NCBI GenBank assembly: GCA_032719365.1
Contig: CM064871.1
Location: 62,694,416-62,758,415, forward strand
Length of the DNA: 64,000 nucleotides
Source of the DNA: Prinsepia uniflora
Lineage: Eukaryota > Streptophyta > Magnoliopsida > Rosales > Rosaceae
Direction of reading: 5' to 3'
The notes beneath the pieces were generated by a model. It saw only the letters and a program-made list of their open reading frames with translations. It was not told where the DNA came from and made no database searches. The translations under genes and the position numbers were made by a program. Of this stretch, positions 1 through 11,436 are shown one piece after another (positions within the stretch are counted from its first letter, which is position 1; every line of letters begins with the position of its first letter).

Positions 1-116
1 ATAGATGGTAAGAAAACATTTCGTTCACCTATGACTATTCAATCACGAACGATGACGCCCCTAGGTATAAACTTGCATTTAAAAAATAAAAATATTGCAT
101 AAATTAGCGCTTTATA

Positions 117-700
117 GTGTTTCTTACATTAAACTTGATATTGGCAGCGGAATTGTGGGAGCTATATGGTCAAGGCTTTCCAGTCTTGCAAAAAAATGCA
201 ATTCATATATTATCACAAACGACATCATCTTCAACATGTGAGAGAAATTGGAGTACATTTCCTCTAAATCATACAAAACGGAGAAACCACATCACATATT
301 TGAAGTTAGAACAATTTTTTTTCTGCTATTAGAAAAATGAAGTTTAAGATAAGAGATGAAGAGGCTGAAGCTATTAATAGATTGTGAAAGAAGAATACAT
401 TAGCTTTTTGGAAATTGCTGGTTAGCATGTGGAAAGGTAATGAGGTTGATCCACTTCAAGTATGGATTATGTCAGCTCACTTGGACTATGATAGAGGAAG
501 GCCTGACCCACGGATAGCCCACATTGCTAGTGAATAAGGTGTTAATGTTGATAGAGTTCTATCCGAAGAAGTGGAGAGTGAGGAAGTAGGAAGTGAGCAG
601 GAGATGTTTTCATGGGAAAAATCAATGCTTGTTGCTACCACTGGACGTGACTTGAGAGCTGATGCTACAAATAGGGAAACAATCAAGATAATTCTACATA
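117..700 (+). pseudogene. hAT-family transposase relic (C-terminal dimerisation domain)
   Basis: The stretch encodes the tail of a plant hAT transposase. In one frame, from about 138 to 330, it reads a hAT C-terminal dimerisation domain: a W..YG...P.LQ..A..ILSQT core, then SSS.CERNWS.F and HTKRRN. After a stop at about 330 the usual basic and acidic tail continues in other frames, with IRDEEAEAIN, DPLQVWI.SAH and VDRVLSEEVES recognisable up to about 700. The N-terminal zinc finger and catalytic part are absent or lie left of the window. Several stops and frame changes make it non-functional. The domain normally mediates transposase dimerisation in the nucleus. No terminal inverted repeats or 8-bp target duplication were found. 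The family call is strong and the exact limits are approximate. Confidence 0.75.
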
Positions 701-1404
701 TGATAATGATGATGGAATGGATGATAACAGGGGAAATTAACATGCATCCCAAACATATGCACCCTTGAGCCCATTTATTGGGGAGGTAGACTTCATTCAT
801 GCCACCCAAGATTTTGATCATGAATATAGAGAAGATGGAGTAGGAATCAGTGGTGTCGAGAAAGACTACACTAGGACACGCAACATATATGAAGGTTATG
901 TAAACCCATCTTCTAAGGATTCTATGGTAATTTTTTTTGACTTGATGAGTTTAGACACCGATTCTAGTAACAACTCAAATGAACCATATGCTTATGGTCA
1001 ATATGGTTACAACCAATTAGATAACCTTCTCCCCTTTCCCTTAAATCCCACATGGTTATGAAGGCAATGAAGATCCCCATCTCAGTCAAGATCATGGAAA
1101 ATTTAGTTAGATAAATGCTAACCACCCTAGGTATGGAGGAAGTGTAGAGAGCTCAAAGGAGATATATGAATACTATGTCCAACAATACATTTCCACTTGG
1201 TCAAGTAGCATCACTTGGAAAAGTTTAGTGTCTTGGTAGATGGAACCCAATACGATTTTGAATCTAGTAGATTCTCTACTTGTTTTTAGTGAAATTCAAC
1301 AAGTATTCTTGGTGCGAAATTCTCAATAAAATCATGTTTTAATTTAAGTTTGTGTTTAAAATTTTATACATGTTAGTCATTATCAAACCACTATGTATCA
1401 TATT
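701..1404. other. Non-genic flank between the hAT relic and the first retrotransposon
   Basis: An open frame at 765-1061 rich in D, N, S and Y probably continues the low-complexity tail of the hAT coding region, but I see no domain in it. From about 1062 to 1404 the DNA is AT-rich with no supported feature. It ends with ATATA at 1405-1409, the left target duplication of the next element. Confidence 0.4.
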
Positions 1405-1409
1405 ATATA

Positions 1410-3954
1410 TGTAACGACCCGGAAATTCAAAAAAGGAAAAATTGGAAAATTAGGAAGGAAATGGCGATTTTGCCCCTGATTATAAGGGCCAAAAAATGAC
1501 TTTTTGATCGGGACCTTATTTGGACTTTCCGGAAGTATCGTTGGATAGGTATCGGGACGCTGAATCCGTAGACAGGCGGCACGCATCAATCAGAGTTCGG
1601 ACGTAAAAGTTATGGGTCTAGAATTGTGAGGGGCATTTTGGTAATTTGTTAAAGCAAGGGTAAAATAGTAATTTTGGGCAACCGGGTTAATTGAACGGTT
1701 AATTGGCTGATTCAGCCATGTGGGTGAGTCAGGTGGGTAATTTAGAGACATCTGTCACTTGCTAATTGCGCTTGGTGGCAATTGTTGCCGTTTGAAAATC
1801 GAAATGTGATTAAGGGATAAAAACAGAATTGCCTTCATGATTGAGCAAAAACTAATAGAGAAAAAAATTGATTGATTGTCCCAGCAACCCACTGAGAGAA
1901 CATGAGAACCTGAGCTTAATTGGGAGGGTGAATTCGTGAGAGAAATGAAAGGAGAAGACTGGAAAATACCTTAAGAACCCGAGAAGGTGTTGGTGAAATT
2001 GAGAATTGAATTTGAGTTTGAGACGTTAATTGGACAAACCCAGCTTGACTTAAGCTTCTGGAGGAAGGAATGAGTTGAACCACCATTAAATTCGAGGGAA
2101 ATTGATGGACAAACACTAAGAACAGGCCCTGTGACATCCTCGAATTGTGGAGGTTGAGTTCGAGTAATTGGAGGTAAGAAATCGTGAAATTGGTTTCGAA
2201 TTCATGTTTAGAATGAATAAATGATACTTCCTGTGCGATTAATTGAAGGAAACCTCTTGAAAATGGGTGGAACCCGGTTAAGAACCCATCGGGTATCACT
2301 TCGAGTCAAGTGATTTGAGGACCCATTTCATGAAATTGAGCATACAGATCCTTAATTAGGATTGCATAGATCAAAACCAGTGAAAGAAACGAAAAAATTG
2401 GGGTCGAATTGACTGAGAACGGATAGAGTTGCACCGCGGGTTGCAGACCCGTTTACCAGGCTTATAGGTTGGGACGATGAACAGTAGTGGTACTGTTCAA
2501 GCGTAGCCAATGTAATCGGCGCGTGAGGGCGCGTGGTTGACCTTCTTGGGAAGTGTTCAACATACTTTTTCATGTAATCGATGTAACGAACATTTTGGTG
2601 TTGGTTTCTAGTCGATCGGACACCGTCTCGATAATGTTTCGAGAGTCCGAATGATTATGTTATATTTTAAATTAATATTTAATTCCCAAAAAATTGTGGG
2701 AAATTAATATGCTATTCTTGGATTCATTAGTGGCCCATAATGATGTTGTTTGACAAGATTCAGGATTTCCGGAAATTACGGAAACACGTGCAGCTTAGAA
2801 AGCGAGCGGTTTGGACGGTGTGTGAGTGAACGTTTGTTTTATAAACTGATATGCATGCATAGTTAAACGTTTTACATGATTTATTGCATGATTTGAATTG
2901 CAATGATGTCCTGATGATATGGCATGATTATTTATGATTAAATGATTATTTTAATCGTTTTTTCGGGCACATTTTACGAGAAATGTGCAAGTGATATTTT
3001 GGGCTAGGACCGGAGTCAAAATGGTTTCAAAATGGATATTTTGACTTAATTGATGAGTCAAGGATAATTTCTAGATTATTTTCATGTTTCAAATGAGATT
3101 TTACGAATTTACGTGTAAATGGTATTTGAGGCTTGAGACCCGGTCGGAAATGATTTTGACTTGGATTGAAGTCATGGATTGATTGATATGTTTTGGGATG
3201 TAATCCCGGGATGGTTTTCGTTGTGATTGTGGATACCCATACGGTCGGAGCTAGGGGATTACCCAGACGACCAGAGCTTGGGGGATATGATTGTATGATT
3301 GTGAGTTGTTATGGTAAGCCAGCTTCTCGGATGCAACTAAGTCTGGATGTACCACTCGGATGTGTCTGAGCCTGGGGATGTGTTCACCCAGATTGGACTG
3401 AGCCCAAAGGTTGAGCCCAGATGTGTCTGATCGCGAGAATGTGGCTGGATGTTGGCCTACGCGTAGTGCAGATGTGACTGTGTGATTGTTTGTGTACTTG
3501 TGAATAGTACTGTTTGATGTTGATTGTGATTGCGTACTGGTATTGAGTACGGGTTCTGGTCTGTGTGGTCAGGTGAGTATGTTTTCACATGTTTTGGCTT
3601 GAGAGCCCGGAGTTAATACGTGTTATGTGATTTGGCTGAAAAGCTGGTAATTGTTATTCATAGGTTTTACCCTATGCATGCATGGTTTGATAAACTGGAG
3701 GGTAAATGAGGTATTTTGAAATTTGTGTTAAAATATATTATTCTTTTCCACTCACATCTTTTCTATTTTGATGACCCTCCAAGCCGTGGCACGACGTTCG
3801 GGGCTAATCGAGAGGCGGAGGCATGAGCGGAGATCAGTGCAGTTATCCCTGGTCTAACAGGTGCTGAAGGGTAGTTTCGGGACTTCAGTTGACTTGTCAG
3901 ACGGGAGCAGGACCAGACACTGTTATCAAAGTCCAGTTGGGACGGGTCCTGTCA
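1410..3954 (+). repeat. 5' LTR of the gag-only element
   Basis: Starts TGTAACGACCCGG and ends GTCCTGTCA, directly before the primer binding site. It matches 5449-8023 along its length with scattered substitutions. Inside are a GTGAGTGAAC arm (2822-2831), a TATA-like TTTTATAAAC just after it, RY motifs ATGCATGCAT at 2851-2860 and 3674-3683, several short hairpins between them, and the opposite arm TTCCACTCAC (3746-3755). Transcription probably starts near the TATA-like stretch. Confidence 0.93.
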
Positions 3955-3957
3955 AAT

Positions 3958-3969
3958 TGGTATCAGAGC
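3958..3969 (+). other. Primer binding site
   Basis: TGGTATCAGAGC lies three bases after the end of the 5' LTR. It is complementary to the 3' end of plant initiator methionine tRNA, the usual minus-strand primer of plant LTR retrotransposons. Confidence 0.9.
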
Positions 3970-3998
3970 ATTTGGTTACTGATTTCTATTGTTCCGTC

Positions 3999-4850
3999 AT
4001 GCCTCCAAGACGTGCGCCCTGTGCACGGCCTGAAGATGAAAAGGACGAGGATAGGGTTAAAGAAGGCCCAGATATTGAGAGAGCTCCCCGATTAGGAGCC
4101 ACTATGTTTCGTGGTGATTCGGGCCCGGATGGTGCCGATGATTGGATCACTCATTTGGAAAGAATTTTTGAAGTCATGAGATGTCCCCCGGAGAACATGG
4201 TGTTATTAGCCACTTTTCTTTTGGATGGCTATGCATATAGGTGGTGGCATGGTTTACAGTTGACTGGATGGGATGCCCATATGTTCGTATGGGAAACATT
4301 CCGAGAGCGATTTTTGGATCAGTTTTACCCCCGCTTATTTCTGAATGCTAAAGAGGTTGAGTTCCTCCAATTACAACATGGGAATCTGTCAGTGGTCAAC
4401 TATGAACAGAAATTCTTGAACTTATCTAGTTTCGCTCCTCTGTATGTGGCAAATGAGGAGGATAAATGTCAAAGATTTGAGTAGGGATAGAGGAATGCAA
4501 TACGAGGCGTTGTGACCGTAGGCTCGTATTCTACCCTGAGAGAATTATCAGATGCTGCTATTCGAGTGGAGGCTAGTTTACCTGTGCAAGAACAATCTTT
4601 GAGCTCTGGACGACGCTGAGAGCATCAGGATACTGAACTGATAAGTCAGGAAACATCAAAGAGAGTTAGTCTTCACTCACTTGTATCGCGACCTCAGACA
4701 GTGGTTCAGTCGAGTGGGGCTTCAACGCAGTCGACAAATAAACGGCGTGGTGGAGCAAGTCGCCTTAGTACTACCCTCTGTCACTTTTGTAGGGAACTTG
4801 GGCATTTGCGAAGGAACTGCCCCTATCGACTTGAAAGTAGTTCAAAGTAA
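3999..4850 (+). pseudogene. gag polyprotein pseudogene (retrotransposon capsid)
   Basis: The start is the MPPRR codon run 30 bases after the primer binding site, the usual start of plant chromovirus gag. The frame then shows the retrotransposon gag domain (DDWITHLERIFEVM, RWWHGLQLTGW, ETFRERFLDQFYPR) and, at 4779-4820, a CCHC zinc knuckle of the form C-X2-C-X4-H-X4-C. Three in-frame stops, at 4482-4484, 4488-4490 and 4617-4619, separate the capsid part from the knuckle, so no full protein can be made. The frame closes at TAA 4848-4850. Capsid protein would package element RNA in cytoplasmic particles. No protease or pol follows. Confidence 0.9.
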
Positions 4851-5435
4851 TTGTATTGTTATATGATTTCGTGATACTTTGTAAATATTTTGTGTTATAC
4901 ACTTGTGTTGTAAGCTGCTCTTTATGTTTATTCGTGGGGGTCAAATATTGTATCATGTGTTCTGGTTGTATCGGACTTGTGTCGGTCTGGATGATTGTTT
5001 ATGATAACGGTATGGCATGTTAGGCCCAGGATAAACTTGACCCGAGGATAGGGGGTAATGGGACTCAGAGGAAGTCCGGAATTGGTTTAGTGTGTGTTGA
5101 GAGATCCTGAATAGGATATGGTTCGCATAGGGTGATTGCTAGGTGACCGGATATGCCAGTGGTGGCATTGATGTTAGTAAATGATGAATTCAGACTCGAG
5201 AGGAGTCGAGACATTGGATTGGAACTTAATAAGAGTCAAGAGTTGGTTTAGGACTAGGGATGAGTTATGATTTGAGATGAGGGCTCCGAATGAGCCGGGT
5301 AAAGATGAAAAAAGTGGTTATGGTTGCACATAACTAGTGAGGGTTCACGTGGGGAACCCGAGGTATTGGATGTGACTTGAGTCTCCATGATTGTTGTTGG
5401 AGAGGTACCTCCAAATTTCGAGGACGAAATTCTTT
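4851..5435 (+). other. Non-coding internal region with remnant of the pol end
   Basis: No open frame of note. The last 50 bases read like the end of a gypsy pol frame followed by its polypurine tract (AATTTCGAGGACGAAATTC). This suggests pol was deleted rather than never present. Confidence 0.55.
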
Positions 5436-5447
5436 AAGGGGGGAAGG
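5436..5447 (+). other. Polypurine tract
   Basis: AAGGGGGGAAGG just before the 3' LTR. This is the expected plus-strand primer, and it fixes the element orientation as plus. Confidence 0.85.
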
Positions 5448-5448
5448 T

Positions 5449-8023
5449 TGTAACGACCCGGAAATTCAAAAAAGAAAAATTGGAAAATTAGGAAGGAAAT
5501 GACGATTTTGCCCCTGGTTATAAGGGCCGAAAGTTGACTTTTTGATCGGGATCTTGTTTGGACTTTCCGGAAGTACTGTTGGATAGGTCTCGGGACGCTG
5601 AATCTGTAGACAGACGACATGCGTCAATCGGAGTTCGGACGTAAAAGTTATGGGTCTAGATTTGTGAGGGGCATTTTGGTAATTTGTTAAAGCAAGGGTA
5701 AAATGGTAATTTTGGGCAACCGGGTTAATTGAGAGGTTAATTGGCTGATTCAGCCGTGTGGGTGAGTCAGATGGGTAATTTAGTGACATCTGTCACTTGC
5801 TAATTGCGCTTGGTGGCAATTGTCGCCTTTTGAAAATCGAAATGTGATTAAGGGTTAAAAACAGAATTGCCTTCATGGTTGAGCAAAAACTAACAGGAAA
5901 CAAAATTGATTGACTGTCCTAGCAACCCACTGAGAGAACATGAGAACCTGAGCTTAATTAAGAGGGTGAATTCGTGAGAGAAAAGAAAGGAGAGAAAAGA
6001 AAGGAGAATACTGGAAAATACCTTAAGAACCCGAGAAGGTGTTTGTGAAATTGAGAATCGAATTTGAGTTTGAGACGTTAATTGGACAAACCCATCTTGA
6101 ATTAAGCTTCTGGAGGAAGGAACGAGTTGAACCACCATTGAATTCGAGGGCAATTGATGGACAAACACTAAGAACACACCCTGCGACATCCTCGAATTGT
6201 GGAGGTTGAGTTCGAGTAATTGGAGGTAAGAAATCGTGAAATTGGTTTCGAATTCATGTTTAGAATGAATATATGATACTTCATGTGCGATTAATTGAAG
6301 GAAACGGCTTGAAATTGGGTGGAACCCGGTTAATAACCCATCGGGTATTCACTTCGAGTCGAGTGATTTGAGGACCCATTTCATGAGTTTGAGCATACAG
6401 ATCCTTAATTAGGATTGCATAGATGAAAACCAATGAAAGAAATGAAGAAATTGGGGTCAAATTGACTGAGAATGGATCGGGTTGCACCGCGGGTTGCAGA
6501 CCCGTTTACCAGGCTTTCAGGTTAGGATGATGAACAGTAGTGGTACTGTTCATCGGCGCGTGAGTCTACTTTCAGCCAATGTAATCAGCGCGTGAGGGCG
6601 CGTGGCTGACCGTCTGGGGAAGTGTTTAACATACTTTTTCATGTAATCGATATAACGAACACTTTGGCGTTGCTTTCGAGTCGATCGGACACCGTCTCGA
6701 TAATATTTCGAGGGTCCGAATCATTAAGTTATATTTTAAATTAATATTTAATTCCCGGAAAATTTTGGGAAATTAATATGCTATTCTTGGATTCATTAGT
6801 GACCCATAATGATGTTGTTTGACAGGATTCAGGATTTTGGGAAATTACGAAAACACATGCAGCTCGGAAAGCGAGCGGTCTGGACGGTGTGTGAGTGGAC
6901 GTTTGTTTTATAAACTGATATGCATGCATAGTTAAATGTTTTACATGATTGATTGCATGATTTGAATTGCAATGATTTCCTGATGATGTGACATGATTAT
7001 TTGTAATTAAATGATTATTTTAATCGATCTTTCGGGCACGTTTTACGAGAAATATACAAGTGATATTTTGGGCTAGGCCCGAAGTCATAATGGTTTCAAA
7101 ATAGATATTTTGACTTAATTGATGAGTCAATGATGATTTCTGGATTATTTTCATGTTTCAAATGAGATTTTACGGATTTGCGTGTAAATGGTATTTGGGG
7201 CTTGATACCCGGTCGGAAATGATTTTGACTTAGATTGAATTCATGGATTGATTGAAATGTTTTGGGATGTAATCCCGGGATGGTTTTCATTGTGATTGTG
7301 GATACCCAGACGGTCGGAGCTAGGGGATTACCCAGACGACCGGAGCTTGGGGGATATGATTGTATGATTGTGAGTTGTTATGGTAAGCTAGCTTCTCGGA
7401 TCCGACTGAGCCTGGATGTACCACTCGGATGTGTCTGAGTCTGGGGATGTGTTCGCCCAGATGGGATTGAGCCCGAGGGTTGAGCCCAGATGTGTCTGAT
7501 CCCGATAATATGGCTGGATATTGGCCTACGCGTAGTGCGAATGTAACTGTGTGATTGTTTGTGCACTTGTGAATAGTGCTGTTTGATGTTGATTGTGATT
7601 GCGTACTGGTATTGAGTACGGGTTCTGGTCTATGTGGCCAGATGAGTATGTTTTCACATGTTTTGGCTTGAGAGCCGGGAGTTAATACTTGTTATGTGAT
7701 TTCGTTGAAAAGCTGGTAATTGTTATTCACATGTTTTACCCTATGCATGCATGGTTTAATAATCTGGAAGGTAAATGAGGTATTTTGAAATGTGTTTTGA
7801 AAGATATTATTTTTGTCCACTCACACATTTTCTGTTTTGATGACCCTCCAGGCCGTGGCACAACTTTCGGGGCTGATCGAGAGGCGGAGGCATGAGCGGA
7901 GATCAGTGTAGTTATCCCTGGTCTGACAGGTGCTGAAGGGTAGTTTCGGGACTTCAGTTGACTTGTCAGACGGGAGCAGGACCAGACACTGTTATCAAAG
8001 TCTAGTTGGGACGTTTCCTATCA
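5449..8023 (+). repeat. 3' LTR of the gag-only element
   Basis: Starts TGTAACGACCCGG and ends CCTATCA, followed by the right ATATA duplication. The inverted arms are better kept here than in the 5' LTR: GTGAGTGGAC at 6891-6900 and GTCCACTCAC at 7815-7824. RY motifs lie at 6920-6929 and 7743-7752. Confidence 0.93.
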
Positions 8024-8028
8024 ATATA

Positions 8029-9681
8029 TCATATATTTATTATATCAAAATCATTTTATAATTTTTATTAGTCCTATATAACCATTACTACGTATTTAAG
8101 TTTTTCCCAAACTTTCATTAAAAAATTTCAATTTTTGGACTAAATTTTCACTATTTGTGTTAAGCGTAAACGATATCGATATATTCATAATTTTGACTGT
8201 TGATATTTTTGTTGATATCGATATTTTCATTCTTATTTAAACTTCGCACGCTAATGTCCTTGTGAATTTGCACTCTATAACATATTTTAATTAAATTTTT
8301 TCAGAGTATCTCCGAGAATTTCTTTTAAAATGTTAATTTACATATTTTGTATTTTCGTATTAAATTTTTTTTATAGTATCACTAATAAGGTTGTCAAAGT
8401 TGACAATCAAATTTGAGACTTTATTATCTCTCCTCATATGTAAAGTGAGAAACTACACTTCAAATAATTTATGAAAGTGATCGTAATGTCTCAGTTAAAA
8501 ACACGATTTAAGCTTCAAATGGTTCAATTATATTGATTCTTTTTATCCTACAACTTTTATTATTATAACTTCTTAACATAATTTGCTCAAAAAAATTCTT
8601 AACATAATTGATCTAATTTTTTAATTCAAAATTAACATATTTTTTAGACTAGTAAAGCGCAGAAATTCTAGGAAGCAAATTATTCTTTATGAATTATCAC
8701 ATAGATCAACAACGTAAATCTAGTAGAGCAAATTTTGTTTCTTGAATGGGAGATTCTCTTACAAATCAAGAACTGAGAGAACATGGCTCTATACAACGTT
8801 TGTTAAGTGTTACCGTAGACCTCTGGCTGGAACAATCATCAGAATTTCATGCCTAACTAAGAGATTATCAAGATTAATTGTCAGATAGTTAACTGATTAA
8901 GAGAACACTACCTGCTTATGAAGACAACAAAAAACACACTTCGATGAAAATTTCAAACTAGAACATGCAATTCAATGATTTGACTATGAAGACACTACCT
9001 GACTATGAGGACAAACAAAAGCATATTTTGATGAAAATTTCAAAAATAAACATCTAATTTACTAAGTCATTCATCGAAACTAAAAAATCATCACTGTCAT
9101 AATCTCAAAATACATGCCTCCAATATAACATTTAGGAAACTTAAGGATTACAAACAGGTTTAAAACATGTTGGCTTTCACTCAATCTAAGATCCAATAAC
9201 AACACGTTAACTTTCACTCCATCTAAGTTCAGATAACGTTGCAAGTTCACTCTGCAATGGAGATAAAAAATGGCTTCCTATCGAGTCTCTTTCTACGCCA
9301 AATACATCTGCATTAATGTAAAGTCCCTCAAAACCAATCATTTGTATCACATCATTCCCAAGCTCATGTATACTTTGCTAAATCCCATTTGTATTCTTGT
9401 GGATAAATTAATTATTCTCATCTATGTCATTAGCATTAAGAGCTAATTGACCACTTTCCCTTGTCCTATTCAAAATCACCCCTATAGCACTTTCCACTTA
9501 TGTTTCTTCTCTACAACTAGCAAGGGCATGACTTTGAATCTAGTGCAATCAACTTCATTCCTAAAATTTCATACACTAAACTTTATTTCAATAAAATTAA
9601 ATTGCACTACATTATTATAAGTAAACTACATGGCTATTAGGGCCCTATAAGACTACGCGACTATTGGATCATTATAGGACT
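8029..9681. other. AT-rich non-genic region
   Basis: No convincing gene. The first 600 bases are very AT-rich with repeated GATATCGATAT-like runs. On the minus strand between about 9180 and 9480 two short protein-like stretches can be read (LNRTRESGQLALNANDID, and FLSPLQSELATLSELRWSES), separated by stops. They may be a decayed gene fragment, but I do not recognise the family. Confidence 0.4.
8905..9042. repeat. Short imperfect direct duplication
   Basis: Two copies of a segment of about 50 bp, at 8905-8958 and 8993-9042, begin ACACTACCTG and end GATGAAAATTTCAAA. They are separated by about 35 bases and differ by a few substitutions and small indels. Confidence 0.7.
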
Positions 9682-9686
9682 ACATG

Positions 9687-11275
9687 TGTAAGGACCCGTC
9701 CCGAATATCGGGATTGAATATTAATTAATTAAGAATTAGAATGACTAATCGAGGATTAGTTGAGTGAAATCGGACGAAACGTGCAAAATGACCGTTTTGC
9801 CCCTAGCGTGGGCTAAATGTTGACTTTTAGTTCGGGCGGTCAAATGGACTTTGGCCGGTGACTGTGACGTAGTTCGGGACGTCACGAGTTCATAGACAGG
9901 TGGTTGGACTCGGATTATTGAGTCATGGATTGAAAAATGATGTGGTGACTCGGGAATGAGTCGAGGGTCAATTTCGTGGATTTACGTGAAAATGGCAACG
10001 GAGGTTGCAACGCATGGATTTGCGTGATAATGTTATTTTGGGCATGAGAACCCAACTGAATAGTGATTTTGACTCGGAATTGGAGTTATTTGTGAAATTG
10101 TGAAATTAATGATTTATTGGGATTTTATGATTATTTTAATCAGTCTTTCGGGCACGTTTTACGAGGAATGTGCAGATGATGTTTTGGGCTAGGCCCGGAG
10201 TTTAAATGATTTCTAAAATGATGTTTTGACTTGGTTGGTGAGTCAATGATGATTTTCGGATTATTCTATTGATTTAAATGTGATTTTAACGGTTTATGTG
10301 TAAAAGGTATTTTGGGCTTGAGACCCAGTTGAGAATGACCTTGACTTGGTATGAAGTCAAGTTTTGATTGAAATGTTTTGGGATGTAATTCCCGGGATGG
10401 TTTTCATTGTGATTGTGATATTCCCAGACGGTCGGTGCTTGGGGGGATTACCCAGACGACCGGAGCTTGGGGGATGTGATTGTAGGATCGGGAGTTGATC
10501 CTATGGTAGTCAGCTTCTCGGATGAGACTGAGCCTGGATGTACCACTCGGAGGTGTTTGAACGTGGGGATGTGTTCGCCCAGAGGTGACTGAGCCCGAGG
10601 GGGTTGAGCTCAGAGGTGTCTGTTCCCGAGAGAGTGACTGGATATTGGCCTACGCGTAGTGCAGCACTTGTGAGTAGTGCAGTTTGATTGATTGTGCACT
10701 TGTGAGTAGTGCAGATGTGATTTGTGATATTCGATGCACTTGTGAGTAGTGCGGTTTGATTGGATTGTTATAGTTCTGGAGCACTGGTGATTAGTGCTGA
10801 TTGATGTTGTTGTGATGATGTACTGGTATTGAGTACGGATTTTTGGTCCTTGTGGCCAGGTGATTATGTTTTCACATGTTTTAGCCTGAGAGCCGGGATT
10901 TGATGTTTTATAACATGAACTGATTTGGTGAACATGAGTTTTATGGACCATGGGAAAATATGTTTTGATTTTATCGGTCACTCATGTTTTACGATATGCA
11001 TGCAAGTTTGTGAAAACTGGAGGGCAAGAATGTATTTAGATAAATGTTTTTTTTTAGAGGTCATTTTTGTCCACTCACACCTTTTCTGTTTTGTGACCCT
11101 CCAGGCCGTGGTACGACGCTCGGGACTGATCGTGAGGCAGTGACAGCAGCAGAAATCCGCACGAACATCCCTTGTCTGGCAAGCACTGAAGGGGAGTTTC
11201 GGACCTTTAGTTGACTTGTCAGACGGGAGCAGGACCGGCACGGTTTTTGACGTCCAGTTGGGACGGGTCCTGTCA
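9687..11275 (+). mobile_element. Solo LTR, short variant of the first element's LTR family
   Basis: Starts TGTAAGGACCCG, ends GGGTCCTGTCA, and is flanked by a perfect ACATG duplication (9682-9686 and 11276-11280). No internal region or second copy is attached, so it is the product of LTR-LTR recombination. At 1589 bp it is about 1 kb shorter than its relatives at 1410 and 5449. The missing part is in the left half and includes the first GTGAGTGGAC arm and first RY motif. The second arm, GTCCACTCACA, remains at about 11071. Confidence 0.93.
10664..10836. repeat. Array of five short hairpins in the solo LTR
   Basis: Five stem-loops with 5-6 bp stems and 7-base loops lie at 10664-10680, 10696-10712, 10736-10752, 10780-10798 and 10820-10836. 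The first three are GCACTTGTGAGTAGTGC. The fourth is AGCACTGGTGATTAGTGCT and the fifth GTACTGGTATTGAGTAC. Stem changes are compensated on the other side (GCACT/AGTGC against GTACT/AGTAC). Confidence 0.85.
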
Positions 11276-11436
11276 ACATGACTATAGGATCATTATCAGA
11301 CTAGATCTAAATCAGTTAGGCACTTTCAGACTAGATCTACAATTTCAAACTTGGTTTCTATGGCCTTCAACCCAACATCATCTCCTCGACCTCACACCTA
11401 CAAATTCATTTTCCTCACTCCCTAATTGGTTATTTG

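Larger units (their letters stand above)
1410..8023 (+). mobile_element. Non-autonomous Ty3/gypsy LTR retrotransposon carrying only gag
   Basis: This is a complete LTR element of about 6.6 kb. Both LTRs start TG and end CA and are flanked by a perfect 5-bp target duplication ATATA (1405-1409 and 8024-8028). The internal region, 3955-5448, has an initiator-methionine-tRNA-type primer binding site, a gag pseudogene and a polypurine tract, but no protease, reverse transcriptase or integrase. Just before the polypurine tract the DNA still resembles the end of a gypsy pol gene, which suggests an internal deletion of pol from a once complete chromovirus-like element. It would have needed enzymes in trans. 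The long LTRs (about 2.55 kb) and gag sequence place it near the Tekay/Del chromoviruses; that placement is inference. Confidence 0.92.

Noticed and set aside
765..1061. 98-codon frame as an independent host gene
   Set aside because: It directly follows the hAT relic, has low-complexity acidic composition and no domain. It is more likely the decayed transposase tail.
10664..10836. Regularly spaced repeats resembling a small CRISPR array
   Set aside because: The repeats are 17-base hairpins in a plant LTR, spaced unevenly, and found with different sequence in sister LTRs. There are no cas genes.
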